Below, piece by piece: positions 37,641 through 49,645 of a stretch of 64,000 bases of DNA (positions within the stretch are counted from its first letter, which is position 1; the number at the start of each line of letters is the position of its first letter). Under the pieces are notes generated by a model. The model had not been told where the DNA came from and did not search any database. It saw only the letters and a list, made by a program, of their open reading frames with translations. Origin of the DNA: Tolypeutes matacus (Eukaryota; Chordata; Mammalia; Cingulata; Chlamyphoridae); the NCBI GenBank assembly GCA_026826555.1, contig JAKSZT010054581.1:1417052-1481051 (forward strand), read 5' to 3'. The position numbers were made by a program, and so were the translations under genes.

Positions 37641-37757
37641 GCACTTTCTATGTCTTTCTTTTTCTTAATTTTTGCCAAGAGGTCCCGGGGATCTAACTCA
37701 GTTCCCTCCATATGGGAGATGGGTGCCCAACCATTTGAGTCACATCCACCCCCTCTG

Positions 37758-38024
37758 CTATATCTCTTAAGGCTGACCAAAGATGCCTAGAGTTATGGTC
37801 ATTTCCCATACAGGATGGTCATATAATAAATCAGGCTTGGTTTATCACCACCATTCTAAAAACCAGACCAAGGGAGAAAAACTAGATCTGGGGACACTAA
37901 TATAGTGACTATTTAGCCTGCCCTGATTATCACAAAATCTGAACAGCAGGAATATTAACATCTATTAGCCTTTAGATAGCTTGGGTGTCAGGCACTAGAA
38001 GTCCTCCAAAGCACAAGTTGGTAG
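37758..38024. other. No gene or clear repeat seen
   Basis: Ordinary-composition sequence with no open frame worth calling and no repeat I recognise. Confidence 0.5.
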
Positions 38025-38215
38025 AGAGTTCAGCAAAGTTTTTCTTAAGGAGCCAGGTAGGAAATATTTTTTTAACTTGCGGTCCATATGATCTCTGTCA
38101 CAACTACTCCTTCTGGCCTTTGAAGTTCACAAGCAGCAATAAAAAATACATTAAAAATGAGTATGCCTGTGTTCCTTACAAGCTCACAAACAAACAGTTT
38201 ATGGAGCCTTTGAAT
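38025..38215 (-). mobile_element. hAT-type DNA transposon fossil (MER33/MER58-like)
   Basis: The blocks GGAGCCAGGTAGGAAATATTT, TGCGGTCCATATGATCTCTG, TCACAACTACTC and ATGCCTGTGTTCC occur in the order of a common non-autonomous hAT-Charlie element of mammals. Terminal repeats are not preserved. Strand is by convention. Confidence 0.6.
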
Positions 38216-38864
38216 TAGGGCATTATATGATGGTTTTGACAGAATTTACTTCAGCAATGAGGGCCTGAAATAGGGAAGGAGTATGCTGGAAGAAAAATTC
38301 TGAGATAAGTTAAGACTAAGCACATGCAACGGTGGGGAGCCAAATCCAAAAAGTGTGCACATTTACATGGGACTACATATCTTCAGTCACATGCTGGGAT
38401 AAATTTCTAGAGCATGTATTTGAGATTGAAGTAATGAGTAAGAGTTAGAAAGCATGCAAAAAAAAGTGTAGATGAGAGATGAGAGATCTAGCCTGAGTGT
38501 GTCCTGTAGGTCTAAGCCTGAGAAAATGTGTTCAAGGTTCATGTTTGAGGTCCCAAACAAAAGCAAATGTATGTGCCACCCAGAAAGAGCTCTTAAACCC
38601 AGGCCCAGGGCCCTCAATCTCTGGTGCATTCATCTAGTTGATAGAATCAGAAGCTTGACAAAGTTATCTTCTCCTTCCCTCATTTTCCAGCTCCCACATC
38701 CTAAACTGAGTCAAAAAGGGGACTCATCCAAAAAAATGCAGTGGAAAATCTCTGTGGGTCCACTACAGTAGCTCTAGAAAAAGCCAACAAGATTAGAAGC
38801 GCCCTACACAGCCCTCACCACCATCCAGACAGGTCCCAAGTTTGATACCTCATTCACTGGCCTC
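38216..38864. other. No gene or clear repeat seen
   Basis: Contains a 99-codon open stretch (38472-38771) on the plus strand that matches nothing I know. I do not call it a gene: no conserved motif, no exon signals I can rely on. Confidence 0.5.
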
Positions 38865-39660
38865 AAAACATGTTTCCAACTGAATCGGTGAAAGAAAGAA
38901 ATGATTTTGAGCAGGAGTGAATAATTGAATCATTATTTAACAAATCTAATTATTTAACATTCAGCTACTGAGGGGCCATGACAAACGAGGCCCTGACTTA
39001 AGGAGCATACAACAGGATGGCTGTCAGATGTCAGCTCTGAATGAGAACAATGACAGCTGCTTACTCTGGAAGGGATGGAAGGAAGAATACAAAGTCCCTT
39101 GATACTGTAAGGAAAGAAATAAAAGAAGATGCAGAATAAATATAAAAGAATTTTAGCATCACCATTTTTTACAGAAATGGGAAGCTGTCATCAAATTTAC
39201 ATGGATTCACAGAAGGCTCCCAATTGTCAAAACAATCATGAAAAAGAACAAAGTTGGAGGACTCAACCTTCCTGATGTCAAAAATTAATAGAAACTTAAA
39301 CAGTATTCAAAATAATGCACTACTATCATAAGGATAGACATATAGACCAAGGGAATAAAATTGAGACTCAGAGATAAACACACATATATCTAAGGACAAA
39401 TGACTTTCAACAAGAATGAAAAGTCTTTTCGATGGGTAAGGAAGAGTCATTTCAACAAATGGTGCTTGGAAAGCTTGCTGCCAATGTGCAAACATTGAAG
39501 TTGGATCCTTACATCATGGTATATACAAAAATTATTTAAAATTGTTGATCTAAATATAAGAGCTAAAGCCATAATATTCTTAGAATATAACAGAGGCCTA
39601 ATTATCATAACCTTGTGTTTGGCAATGGCTTTTCAGATATGACACCAAACAGTAGAGCAG
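38865..39660 (+). repeat. Duplicated segment, copy 1
   Basis: About 0.8 kb that recurs at 42327-43156. Both copies start with CATGTTTCC..GAATC-GTGAAAGAAA, share GAGGGGCCATG and GCCCTGACTTAAGG.GCAT, and pass into the same point of an old L1 ORF2 (ATCAAATTTACATGG). The shared non-L1 part shows duplication of genomic DNA, not two independent L1 insertions. Confidence 0.8.
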
Positions 39661-40040
39661 CAAAAGAAAAAAAAAATTCATATTGATAAAAATTTTTCGA
39701 AATTGTGCATTAAGTTGCATTATCAAGAAAGTGAAAAGATTTCCTACATAATGGGAGAAAATGGTTATAGCTCACATATATGATAAGGATTAAATACCAT
39801 GATTATATAAAAATTGATAAAAGTCAACAACCAAAAGACAACCTAATAAAAAATGGAACAAAGAATTGAATGATTTTCCAAAGATGATATAAAAATAGCC
39901 AATAAGTCCATGATAAAATACTCAACATCTTTTGTCGCTAAGATTATACAAATAAAAAACCACAGTGCAATACCACTTCAGTGCACTTGGATGGCTATTA
40001 TTAGACACAAAACAAAAAATGGAAAATTAGAATGGACAAG

Positions 40041-40670
40041 TGTGGCAATTTGGTATAGTAATGATTTCCAAAAATAGATATGGATTATGTTTGTAAACTA
40101 GCCTGTTCTTCTGGGCATGATTAAATTATGATTAGCGCTTTGACTGGGCCATGTCAGTAGGATGTTGAGCCCCTGCCCCTTGGTTGACAGGGACTCAGAG
40201 ATAAAACTAAATGGCAGAGCAGCGAGTTAGTTGGAGTTTTGATGCTGGGTTTTGATGTTGAGTTTTAATGTTGGAGCCCCGGTAAGTAAACACACAGAGG
40301 GTCTTGGTCGTGAGGAAGTAGAGAAGGCCCTGGGAAGAGAAAATCCATTCACCTGACAATTCACAACTGGTTTTCTGGAGAGAGACAAAGCCTAGAGAGC
40401 CTCATATTGTATAGCTGACCCTGTGGAGATAGCAGAGGAGCTGAGCCAAGAGACAAGAAATCCCCAAGAAGAGAGGAACCCAGGAAGCCTGAATCCTCAC
40501 ATACAACGGCAGCCATCTTGCTCCAACATGTGGCAATCAATTTTGGTGTGGGAAGTAACTTATGCTTTATGGCCTGGTAACTGTGGACTTCTACTCCAAA
40601 TAAATACCCTTTATAAAAACTGACCAGTTTCTGGTATTTTGCATCAGCACCCCGTTGGCTGACTAATACA
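40041..40670 (+). mobile_element. Solo LTR, same family as the one at 56975
   Basis: Begins TGTGGCAATTTGGTAT, ends GTTGGCTGACTAATACA, with a late AATAAA (40600) as expected for an LTR R region. It cuts the L1 ORF2 reading AATGGACAAG|GATGCAG. ACAAG occurs on both sides, consistent with a 5-bp target duplication although the 3' junction is ambiguous by three bases. It resembles MaLR/ERVL-type LTRs common in xenarthrans. No internal viral sequence. Confidence 0.78.
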
Positions 40671-41567
40671 AGGATGCAGAGAAATGGGAAACTTATGATA
40701 TTTTGGTGGGAATAGAAAGTGTTTCAGGCAATGTGGCAAACATTTTGGTATTTCCTCAAGAAGTAAAACAGAATTACTATATGGCACAGAAATTCCATTT
40801 CTTGTATGATAACCAAATGAATTGAAACAAGGATGCAAACAGGTATTTGCACATCAGTGTTTACAATAGAATTATACACAATAGCCTAAAGTTAGAAATA
40901 TCTCAAGTGTCCATCAACAGTTGAAAAGATAAATGCAATGTGGTCTAGGCATAAGATGGAATATTACATAGGCATAAAAAGGAATGATGTTCTGCCTCAT
41001 TCTGCAACATGGGTGAAACTTCGAAAACATTATGCTGAGTGAAATTACCCAAACACATAAGGACAAATATGGCATGATTTCATGTATATAAAATACCTAA
41101 AATTAAATTCATAGGACAGAAAGAAGACTACAGGGTACCAAGGACTGTGGGAATGTGGAAGAATTGGTAAATAATAAATAAATAAATAATAAATCTGATA
41201 AATAAGGAGAGAATTTTATCTCATAAGATAGGAATGAAGTATGGTCAAATTCCACCTTATTTTATTTTAGCCCGTAGTATACCTGATTGCTTAAAAAATA
41301 TACTTTTTCAGTTGTTTTTTAAACTACAATATATGAGGTCTGGTTGTGTCTTTTTGAATAAGAATATAAAATGAAAGATAAATCCAAAAACAAAAAATAG
41401 CAGAAGAATATTTTCTAAATTAAAAACAATTAAATTTAAATACTTAAAATTAACTTGACATCATCCACCCTATCTCCTTATTCTTCTTTTCCTTTGCTCA
41501 AATACTGATTCCCTAGGAGTCATCACCTATCATGAGAAACCATATTAAAGTATAGAAACATGTGTAA

Positions 41568-41574
<7 letters not shown>

Positions 41575-41603
<29 letters not shown>
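41575..41603 (+). repeat. (TG)n microsatellite
   Basis: About 14 TG units preceded by TATATA. It lies in old L1 3' sequence. Confidence 0.9.
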
Positions 41604-41605
<2 letters not shown>

Positions 41606-41889
41606 GGAAAGCAAGGGCATTCATTTAATAGTTGGTAAATTTTAAAATAAATGATTGGTAAATTTTGAATTTTAGCATATGTAAATTGTACCTCAATACA
41701 CCTGACTTAATTTAAAAATCAATTTTTTTTTGTAAAAAAACAAAAAGGCTGGAGGGGAGGAGACAACAAGAGACGAGACAGATGAGCTTGTTTCCATGTA
41801 TGATGGTTTCTACTAGATGATGTACTCATGGGTTGGGGAGAGGTGAGTTATGAATAATTTTGCATATTTAAAAATGACCATTAAAACTT

Positions 41890-42326
41890 TTAATTAAGGA
41901 AGACACATATATGACTATTACATACATGAAAAGAAGATTTTATTCATTGGTCATTAAGGAAATGCAAATTCAAACCACAAAGATATGCCAAATCACACCC
42001 ACAAGGATATTTATTAATTGAAAAAAACAAAACAAAACAAAAAACTGCTGTTGAGGATGAGAACTTGGAAGCCATTCATACATTTTTTGGGTGGAGAAAA
42101 AATGGTTCAACTGCTTTAAAAAACAATTTAGCAGTTCCTCTGAAGGTAGAACATAAAGTTACTATATGACCAGGCAAGCCCACTTTTAGGTCAATAGAAT
42201 TGAAAGCAGTTACTTGTATACCAAAGTTGATTGCAGCATTACTCACAATAGCTAAAAGAATGAAACAACAGATGAATGGATAAACAAAATGCGCTAAATA
42301 CATACAATGTAATATAATGCATGGGC
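41890..42326 (+). mobile_element. L1-k: old L1 ORF2 C-terminal fragment
   Basis: GGTCATTAAGGAAATGCAAAT, then TTTAGCAGTTCCTCTGAAGG and TTACTCACAATAGCTAAAAG follow the ORF2 C-terminal order. It ends where the duplicated segment copy 2 begins. Confidence 0.7.
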
Positions 42327-43156
42327 CACAGTGCATGTTTCCTCTTCAATCAGTGAAAGAAAAAAAATGAAGAATATTGAGTTGGAGTGAATAAATGAGT
42401 CATTACTGAGTGAATCCATTCATTTAACATTCAGTTACTGAGGGGCCATGTCAAACCAAGCCCTGACTTAAGGGGCATTTACAGGGATGGCTCTAGATAT
42501 CAGTTCTGAATGAGAGCAATGGCAGCTACATACTCTGAAAAGGGATAGAAGGAAGAGACACAGGTCCTTGGCATTATTCTGCATTTCTGTGATACTGAAA
42601 GGAAAGAAATAAAGGAACATGCAGAATAAACAAACCAGAATCTTAGCATCAAAAATTTTTCCCCTGTGGAAATGGGAAAGTACTTATCAAATTTACATGG
42701 GTTAAAATAACAAGTGACCCCAAACAGCCAAAACATCATGAAAAAGAACAAAGTTTGAGAACTTGAAATTCCTGGCAACAAAACTTACTACAAAGCTCCA
42801 ACACTCAAAATAGTGCACTACTATTATAAGGATGGCCATATAGAACAATGGAATAAAACTGAGACTTAAAAAACTAAAATACAAAAACCCACGTATCTAT
42901 GGCAAATTGATTTTCAACAAGAGTGCAAATACCATTCAATGGGTAAAGAATAGTCATTTCCACAAATGGTGCTGGAAAAATTTGCCATCAACAATGAAGT
43001 TGGATGCCTACATCAAGACATACAGAAATTAATTAAAAATGTATCAATTACCATAATATAACAACTAAAACCAAATAAAACTCTTTAGAAGATAAGAGAG
43101 GGCTAAAATTTCATGACCTTGGATTTCTCAGTGGATTTTTAGATATGACACCAAAT
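42327..43156 (+). repeat. Duplicated segment, copy 2, with L1 ORF2 part
   Basis: Second copy of 38865-39660, about 3.46 kb downstream in the same orientation. It ends at ATATGACACCAAA, where a different, better preserved L1 ORF2 (L1-l) starts abruptly. Confidence 0.8.
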
Positions 43157-46100
43157 GCATGAATTATACACCATGAAAAAGTGGATTTTATCCCAGGTAT
43201 GCAAGGGTGATTCAACACAGGAAAATCAATTAATGTAATAAACCACATTGATACATGTAAGAAGAAAAATCATGTGGTCTTCTAAATTGATGCAGAAAAG
43301 GTGTTTGATAAAATACAGCATAATTTCTTGATTAAAAAAACTCCAAAGGATAGGGATAGAAGGAACCTTCTCAATATGGTGAAGTACATATATGAAAACT
43401 CTAAAGCTATCATTCTACTAAATGGTGAAAGGCTGATAGCTTTCCCTCTGAGATCAGGAACAAGACAAGGATGCCCACTGTCACCACTGTTATTCAATAT
43501 TATACTAGAAGATCTCTTTAGAGCAATTAGGTTAGACAAAGTAATAAAATGTGCCCAAATAAGAAAGGAAGAAGTAAAATGTTCAATATTCACTGATGAT
43601 ATAAACTCATATCTAGAAAATCCTAAAAATTCCACAGCAAAGCTATTAGAATTAATAGATGAGTTCAGCAAAGTGGCAGGATACAAGATTAATATGCAAA
43701 AATCCATAGCGTTTCTATACACTACTGATAAACAATCTGAGGAAAAATCAGGAAAAAATTACATTCTTAATAGCAAGTAAAAGAACCAAATATTTAGGAA
43801 TAAACTTAACCAAGTACACAAAGTACATGTATTCAGAAAACTACAAAACTTTGCTGAAAGAAAATGAAGAAGACTTAAATAAATGGAAAGACATTCTGTG
43901 TTCATGGACTAGATGTCTAAATATTAAGATGCCAATTATAACCAAACTGATTTACAGATTCAACATAATCCAAATAAAAATCCCAACAGCATTTTTTGAA
44001 GTAATGGAAAAGCAACTTATCATATTTATTTGGAAAGGTAAGGGCCCCAAATAGCCAAAAATATTAAAATAGAAGAATGAAGTTGGAGGACTCTCACTTC
44101 CTGACTTTAAAGCATATTAGTCAGTTCCAGTAGTACATAGATCATGATACTAGCATAAAGACAGGCAGATTGACCAATGGAACCAAAGAGAGAATTCAGG
44201 TCTCACATCTATGGTCAAGTGTTTTTCAACAAGTCTGTCAAGCCCACCCACCTGGACCAGAACAGTCTATTCACAAATGGTGTTGGGAGAACTAGATAGC
44301 CATACTGAAAAGAAAGAAATAGGACCCCAATGTCACACCTAATACAAAAATTAACTCAAAAATGGATCAAGGACCTAAATATAGAAGTGGCAACCATAAA
44401 ACTCCTAGAAGAAAATATCTTCAATATCTTATGGTAGGTGGTAGTTTCTTAAACCTTGCACCCAAAGCTCTAGCAGTAAAAGAAAAAATTGGGGACTGCC
44501 TCAAAGTTAAAACACTTCTGCACTTCAAAGGACTTTGTCAAAAGTGTGAAAAGGCAGCTGACTCAAAGGGAGAAAGCATTTGGTAATCCCATATCTGATA
44601 AGGGTTTAATACCCATGATACTTAAAGAGATATTACAATGCAACAGTAAAAAGACAAATGACACAATTTAAAAATAGGCAAAAGACTTGAATAGACAACT
44701 GTCCAAACAAGAAATGCATATGGTAAATAAATACATGAAAAAATATTCAACATCACTTGCAAGTAGGGAAATGTAAATCCAAACTATAATGAGGTATTAC
44801 ATATGTATTATATTGCCCACTATTAAAAAGTTGCAAAACTACAAGTGTTCAAGAGTATGTGCAGACCACACTCTCTCCCACTCAGTTCTGAGTGGTGTGT
44901 GCTGATTTAAAATGGCCTACATCCGTTGCCACAACAGTACTCAGGACAACCTCCAACTCCCAAAGAAGCCCCTGTATTTCAACTGCTCGTCCCCTCCCTA
45001 CCCCAAAAGTGTCAAGTGGCCACTGGCTCCACCTCATTGTTATAATTTCTTGCATTGCTAGAATCACCATATGTGAACAAGAGAATACCATCAAGTCCAC
45101 TCTAGTCCATAGTTCTTCCCCCAATCCTGAGGGGACTGGGATGGTGATGTCCACTCCAACTCCAAGTGAGAGAGGGCTTATATCCCATTGATATGGTGGG
45201 TGGGATGATCCTGCCTGAAGATGCAGGCCCTCTCCATTCCCTGGGATGGCCATTTCCCATCGTTGTCTCCTCACCAGGTGACTTGGATGAGTCCATTGAG
45301 CTGTAGGGTAGGAGTTGCAGCTCCACCTAGATTTCATGCACACCTGGCACATAGGTAGGCGGGAGGCTCCAGTCTCTGGAAGTATAACTAAAAACTCCAG
45401 CATCGCATATAGGTTTGGGAGGTGGGCAACATGGGAATCCCAGTGGGTTCCGTGTAATATTTTGGGTAATCTAAGCACCTCTTAAAATATATGTATATAT
45501 ATATATATATAAACAACATTTTTGTAAGCAAATACACATATATGCATATATATTTATATATCATTTTGCAAATGTTTGTATGTATTGTGAGAATTTTGAT
45601 TTTTACCCATAATAAAAAAAAAAAAAAAAAGTATGTGCAGAGATTGTAATGCTTATTCATTGCTGGTAGGAATGTAAAATGGTATAGCCACTTTGAAGGA
45701 CTATTTGGCAGTTCCTAAGGAATTTGAATATAGACTTGCTATGTGACCCAGACATACCATTACTAGGTATATACCCAGAAGACCCGAGAGCAGTGATATG
45801 AACATACATCAGTACACCAATATTCATAACAGCATTATTCACAATTATCCTTAGGTTTAAAGAGCCTGTGTGTCCATCAACCAATACATGGCTAAACAAA
45901 TTATGGTGTATATCCAAGATGGAATATTATGCAGCAGTAAGGAGAAATGAAGTTGTGAAGCATATAACAACATAGATAAAGAAGGTGGACATTTTGTTGA
46001 GTGAGGTAAACCATATGCAAAAGTACAAATACTGTATGATTGCCCTCTTATGAAGTAAATATATTGTGTAAGTCATGGAGTTAACAATTAGAATATAAGT

Positions 46101-46430
46101 CACCAGAAAATAGAATGAGAGTACAGAATGGAAAGCTGAGGATTATTCTATGCAGATTTGGTTAAAAAAATTGTTTATAATTTTTTGGAAATGAATATTA
46201 GTGTTGAAAGCACATCATAGTGTTTGTAACTAGCAGAGGTATTATATGGGTATGACAGTGGCTTAAAGGGAAAGCCTAAGGTCATGTATATAAATAGAAG
46301 GAAATCTAAAAAATGTAATGTGGGTCTGTATAACATAGTGAAACTGCATGTGAAATATGAATATGGGTAACATTGCATACTTCAGACTGTTTCTACAAAA
46401 CGTAAATACAAAGAAACTAGAGAGATGGAA
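43157..46430 (+). mobile_element. L1-l: old L1, RT domain to 3' end
   Basis: This starts inside the RT domain (ATTATACACCATGAAAAAGTGG) and includes an open stretch of 159 codons (43301-43780) with [12 protein letters not shown] and the RT box FTDDINSY. It is interrupted at 44865-45629 by a twin-primed L1 insertion, then continues to the ORF2 end near 46000. A short 3' UTR follows, clearly different from the long one of the younger lineage. The RT aspartates are kept but frames are broken. Confidence 0.8.
44865..45629 (+). mobile_element. L1-m: young L1 insertion with 5' inversion (twin priming)
   Basis: The right part (about 45411-45629) is the sense L1 3' end with an A-run of about 18. The left part (44865-45417) is the more upstream 3' UTR in reverse orientation. 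Together they are flanked by AGTATGTGCAG (44854-44864 and 45630-45640). About 140 bp of L1 sequence between the two parts is missing, and AGGTTTG at the inversion joint fits both strands. These are the marks of twin priming during target-primed reverse transcription. Confidence 0.92.
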
Positions 46431-47944
46431 ACAGAGTAGCAGTCCAAAGGAATTATGTACCTCTAATCAAATTAACCACTGATTCCCTCTATTGATATTT
46501 TGTGTTTCATATTTCTTAAATTTGCTTATCTCAAGTTTGGAGACATTTGAAATTGTACAGATATAATTTACATGATAATTGTGAATTTTACATCTTAGGT
46601 AGACAGTTTTTAATAATTTGTTTATAATCTTACTATGTTCCCATGTCAATGTGGAATCCCAACACAGATATATCACCTTTGCTTTCTTATTTATATTATG
46701 TATGTATTTTACTCTCTTCAATCATAATATATCCTTGTTATAGATGACCCAAGAGGATCAGGAATTCTGTAGGAAGGGTGAAAAACCAGGAGAAGACATG
46801 AAATAATGCAGATTAACTTCAAATTATTGTTAAATTGAAATTATTTTCTGTCTATTTTTTGCTGGATACTCGCATTTCATATTCAAAATCAATCCACAGT
46901 CTCAGTTCTCAATATGGTTGTCTCCTTGCCACAAATAGAACACAGGAAACTAAGTAAAAAACATGCAAGGTTCATTCAGAAATCTTTGTATATTGTCCTG
47001 AGAGAACAAGATGGAAAATAATTTGTCTTGGGATATCAGGAAAGGTTCCTGTAGGAATAAACAACTGAGGGGAACTTTGAGTTTAGTGGATTTTCTGCAG
47101 GTCAGTCCATCAAACTTAAAGCTTTCCAGGCAGATAAGAAAGCGCTGACCATTTACTTATGAATTTGAACTGCTGTAAATATAAATTACCTTGTGAGGAT
47201 CAGGTAGTCACGATGTCCTTAGGTATCATGCGATACAAATGTTTCCAGAAGTGAGCAGTGACCATATTGATGCACGTTGGACCTCTCTCTCTCTGGTGGG
47301 TATGTCTGAAAGTAGAACAGAGGCAGAAGCCTGGATCAGCAATGGAAGCAGAAAGCCTCTTTGTAAATGTCAACAGGGCACCACCAGGGGCTTGCTGTGA
47401 GATGATCTGAAGCACATTTTATTATTTAATCAATCAAGTATTATGAAATTGTCTAAACTTCAGTCACAAACTAAAATCCATTCAGGCTTATTACATTTAG
47501 AGAATAAAGGCCAAAATAAGTGGAACAGTTTTTAACAACAGCCAATAAACACCTGAAATATCATAAGGGCTTTAGTAAAATAGATGGATGGATGAAAGGA
47601 TGGATGGATAGGTAGATAATCAAAATATTTACAATTTATGAACTGTCTAAATACTTTAGTTAAAGTGACAAGATTGTATATCAGATATGATTGGAAAGCG
47701 ACTATTAACACTGAAAGTTTATATTCTAAAGAATGTACCACAATTAATGAGTATGAGATTTTTAAAACACCATTGAACTGATTAAAGTCTAAACTTGAAT
47801 GGCACAGACATATATATAATAACATTCATAAAATAGAATTTCCAGATGTAATTTTGAATACAAAATAAATTATTCCCACAGGTCAAAGCAGCATTAGTAA
47901 GTATTGGCCACAAGCAATATTTTGTGAAATTTGCAAATGTTTAA
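46431..47944. other. Mostly unidentified AT-rich sequence
   Basis: No gene, exon or clear repeat recognised apart from a GGAT-type microsatellite (about 47575-47615). Open frames are short and without motifs. Confidence 0.5.
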
Positions 47945-48190
47945 AATAAGAAATGTCTGAGAAATCAATCTATTTTCTATAAACTAATGTATAAAATATA
48001 ACAGATTTCAGATGATTATTTTAAAATGAAATTATTAAAATAATATATACAATTTTAAAAGTTCGTGGATCTGGATATCAGGGGAAAGAGGAAATGTTGT
48101 AATTCTCTATGGATCTTGTATTATTTATACAACTGTCCTGTAAGTTTGAAATTATTTCAAAGTAAATTCTTAAAAGACAATAATAAAGTA
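47945..48190 (+). mobile_element. Ancient L1 3' end
   Basis: GGATCTTGTATTATTTATACAA followed by CCTGTAAGTTTGAAATTATTT and an AAAGTAAATTCTT end resembles the conserved 3' end of L1M-type elements. Degenerate. Confidence 0.5.
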
Positions 48191-49183
48191 TACATAATAA
48201 AAGACTTCAAAAAGCCTATTTTGAGTGATTATTTCATGATGATGTCATCAATAGTTTCATAATTCAAAGAATTATTTAGACAAATTAATAACAAAAATCC
48301 ATATGTTGGACACAACCGGACCTTGACTCCCATCCCCTTTGCCCACTCCCCAGACCCGCCGTTGCTTGTGACAGCAGACTCTGTGCACTGGGGTCATGAG
48401 TAACCCAACCTAACTGATTGGAGTAGAAGAGTATGACATATTTCTGGGTTCTGCATCCAGTTGCAGGCTCTGGCCATCTCATGCATGGAGTGTGCACTTC
48501 CAGTACAGTCTTGCAGGGCTTCAGAAAACAGAGGCTGACTATGAAACATGATTGTCAATTTGGTTACAATTTTTAAGGTTTTCAGTTTGCCTTCACAGGA
48601 CACAAGTACTTGACAGTGGCATTAGCTTTGAATTTGAAATGATGAGAGTATTTGCTAGCAAAAACCAGCAAATAATGACCATGGACATGAAAGAATATTT
48701 AATCACCAAATGTAACCTAATCCCCACCCACACTCCCCCCCCACACACACACACAGGTTCCCTTCTTCTAATTTTTCATTCTCCCTCCAAAAACCCTGAT
48801 CTACTATCAGTCATTTAAAACCATATAGAAGTATTTCTGAAAAGAACAAAATTGTTTAAATAAAGGAAACATACCATTTTTAATAGCATGTCAGAAAAAA
48901 GGAAATTGTCGGATTGTAAGAAATACCTTTAATTTTTTATTCTGTGACTAACAAAAAACAGGACCTTGAGTAGCTGACTGATTGTAAAGCAACCATTTGA
49001 GGGGTGATTTATCAAACTTCTAAACATGGACCTTGGCAATTGAGAGAAAATGCCCTTTTGAAGAACTGAGTGTGGACTAGGGGGTGAGTTTAAGTAAAGT
49101 CTTCTGAGTAGGTTTAATTAATTTCCTTGATCTAAAAACATGTGGTTTTACTTTTGCAAACAAAAAGAACTTGAAATTTACCT
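48191..49183. other. No gene seen; short CA-rich simple repeat
   Basis: A C/A-rich low-complexity run lies at about 48721-48756. An 88-codon open frame (48552-48818) crosses this simple repeat and is unlikely to be real. The rest is unrecognised. Confidence 0.5.
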
Positions 49184-49440
49184 CCATTTTATTCTGTGAA
49201 GGTTAACAGTGATACCAAATATTTAGTATCAAAAATTTCTGTCCTAAAGAGCACTTCTAAAAATGAATGCACGAATGCTTCAGTTTCAAGGTAAGGAGAC
49301 TATACAGCTTACTTCCTTCCCACAAAATGTTTTCCATATGGGCACCTTTTATGCTACCTAAACAACAGTTGTTATCACCTCTGAGTACAGAATGGATAAA
49401 TGGAGATTGCAAAGAGAGAAAATATTTAAGACATGACTTA

Positions 49441-49645
49441 GACCTGTGCTGTCCAATATGGGAGCCACTGTTGGACACTGACCACTTGAAATGTGGCTAC
49501 TGCCACATATGGAAGTAATATTTTTATATGTATCAAATTAAATAATAAGTTCTTAAAACTATTTTAGAGGTATCTTATTATTTTTTAAAATGGGGACACT
49601 GGAAAATTAACAGTCAAACATATGGTCTCTTGCTTCCATTGGCTA
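49441..49645 (+). mobile_element. hAT-like non-autonomous element fossil
   Basis: CTGTGCTGTCCAATATGG, then CACTTGAAATGTGGCTACTG and, inverted at the far end, a decayed ATATGGT...TTGGCTA block. This is the layout of a common mammalian palindromic hAT-Charlie element. It sits inside the upstream region of RFPL-like copy B. Confidence 0.55.

Larger units (their letters stand above)
37011..37757 (-). mobile_element. tRNA-derived SINE with minisatellite body (xenarthran type)
   Basis: On the minus strand it starts with a tRNA-like head (GGATGTGACTCAAATGG with TTGGGCACCCATCTCCC and a degenerate B box near 37690-37705). The body holds about ten degenerate units of roughly 28 bp. It ends in a long (AATAAA)-like tail, seen on the plus strand as (TTTA)n. 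Head, body wording (GTGTCCATTTTCTG, GTCATCATCTTGCTGC) and tail resemble the DAS-type SINEs of armadillos and sloths. Family name is from memory. Confidence 0.7.
39160..41725 (+). mobile_element. L1-j: old L1 (ORF2 C-terminal half and 3' end), split by an LTR
   Basis: ORF2 C-terminal blocks in order: AAAGTTGGAGGACTCAACC (39252), GACTTTCAACAAGAATG, CAACAAATGGTGCTTGGAAAG, then after the LTR the motifs ATGGAATATTACATAGGCAT and ATGCTGAGTGAAA (41028). A short 3' UTR ends around 41725 (GTAAATTGTACCTCAATA). Many stops; ancient eutherian-type element. Confidence 0.75.
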
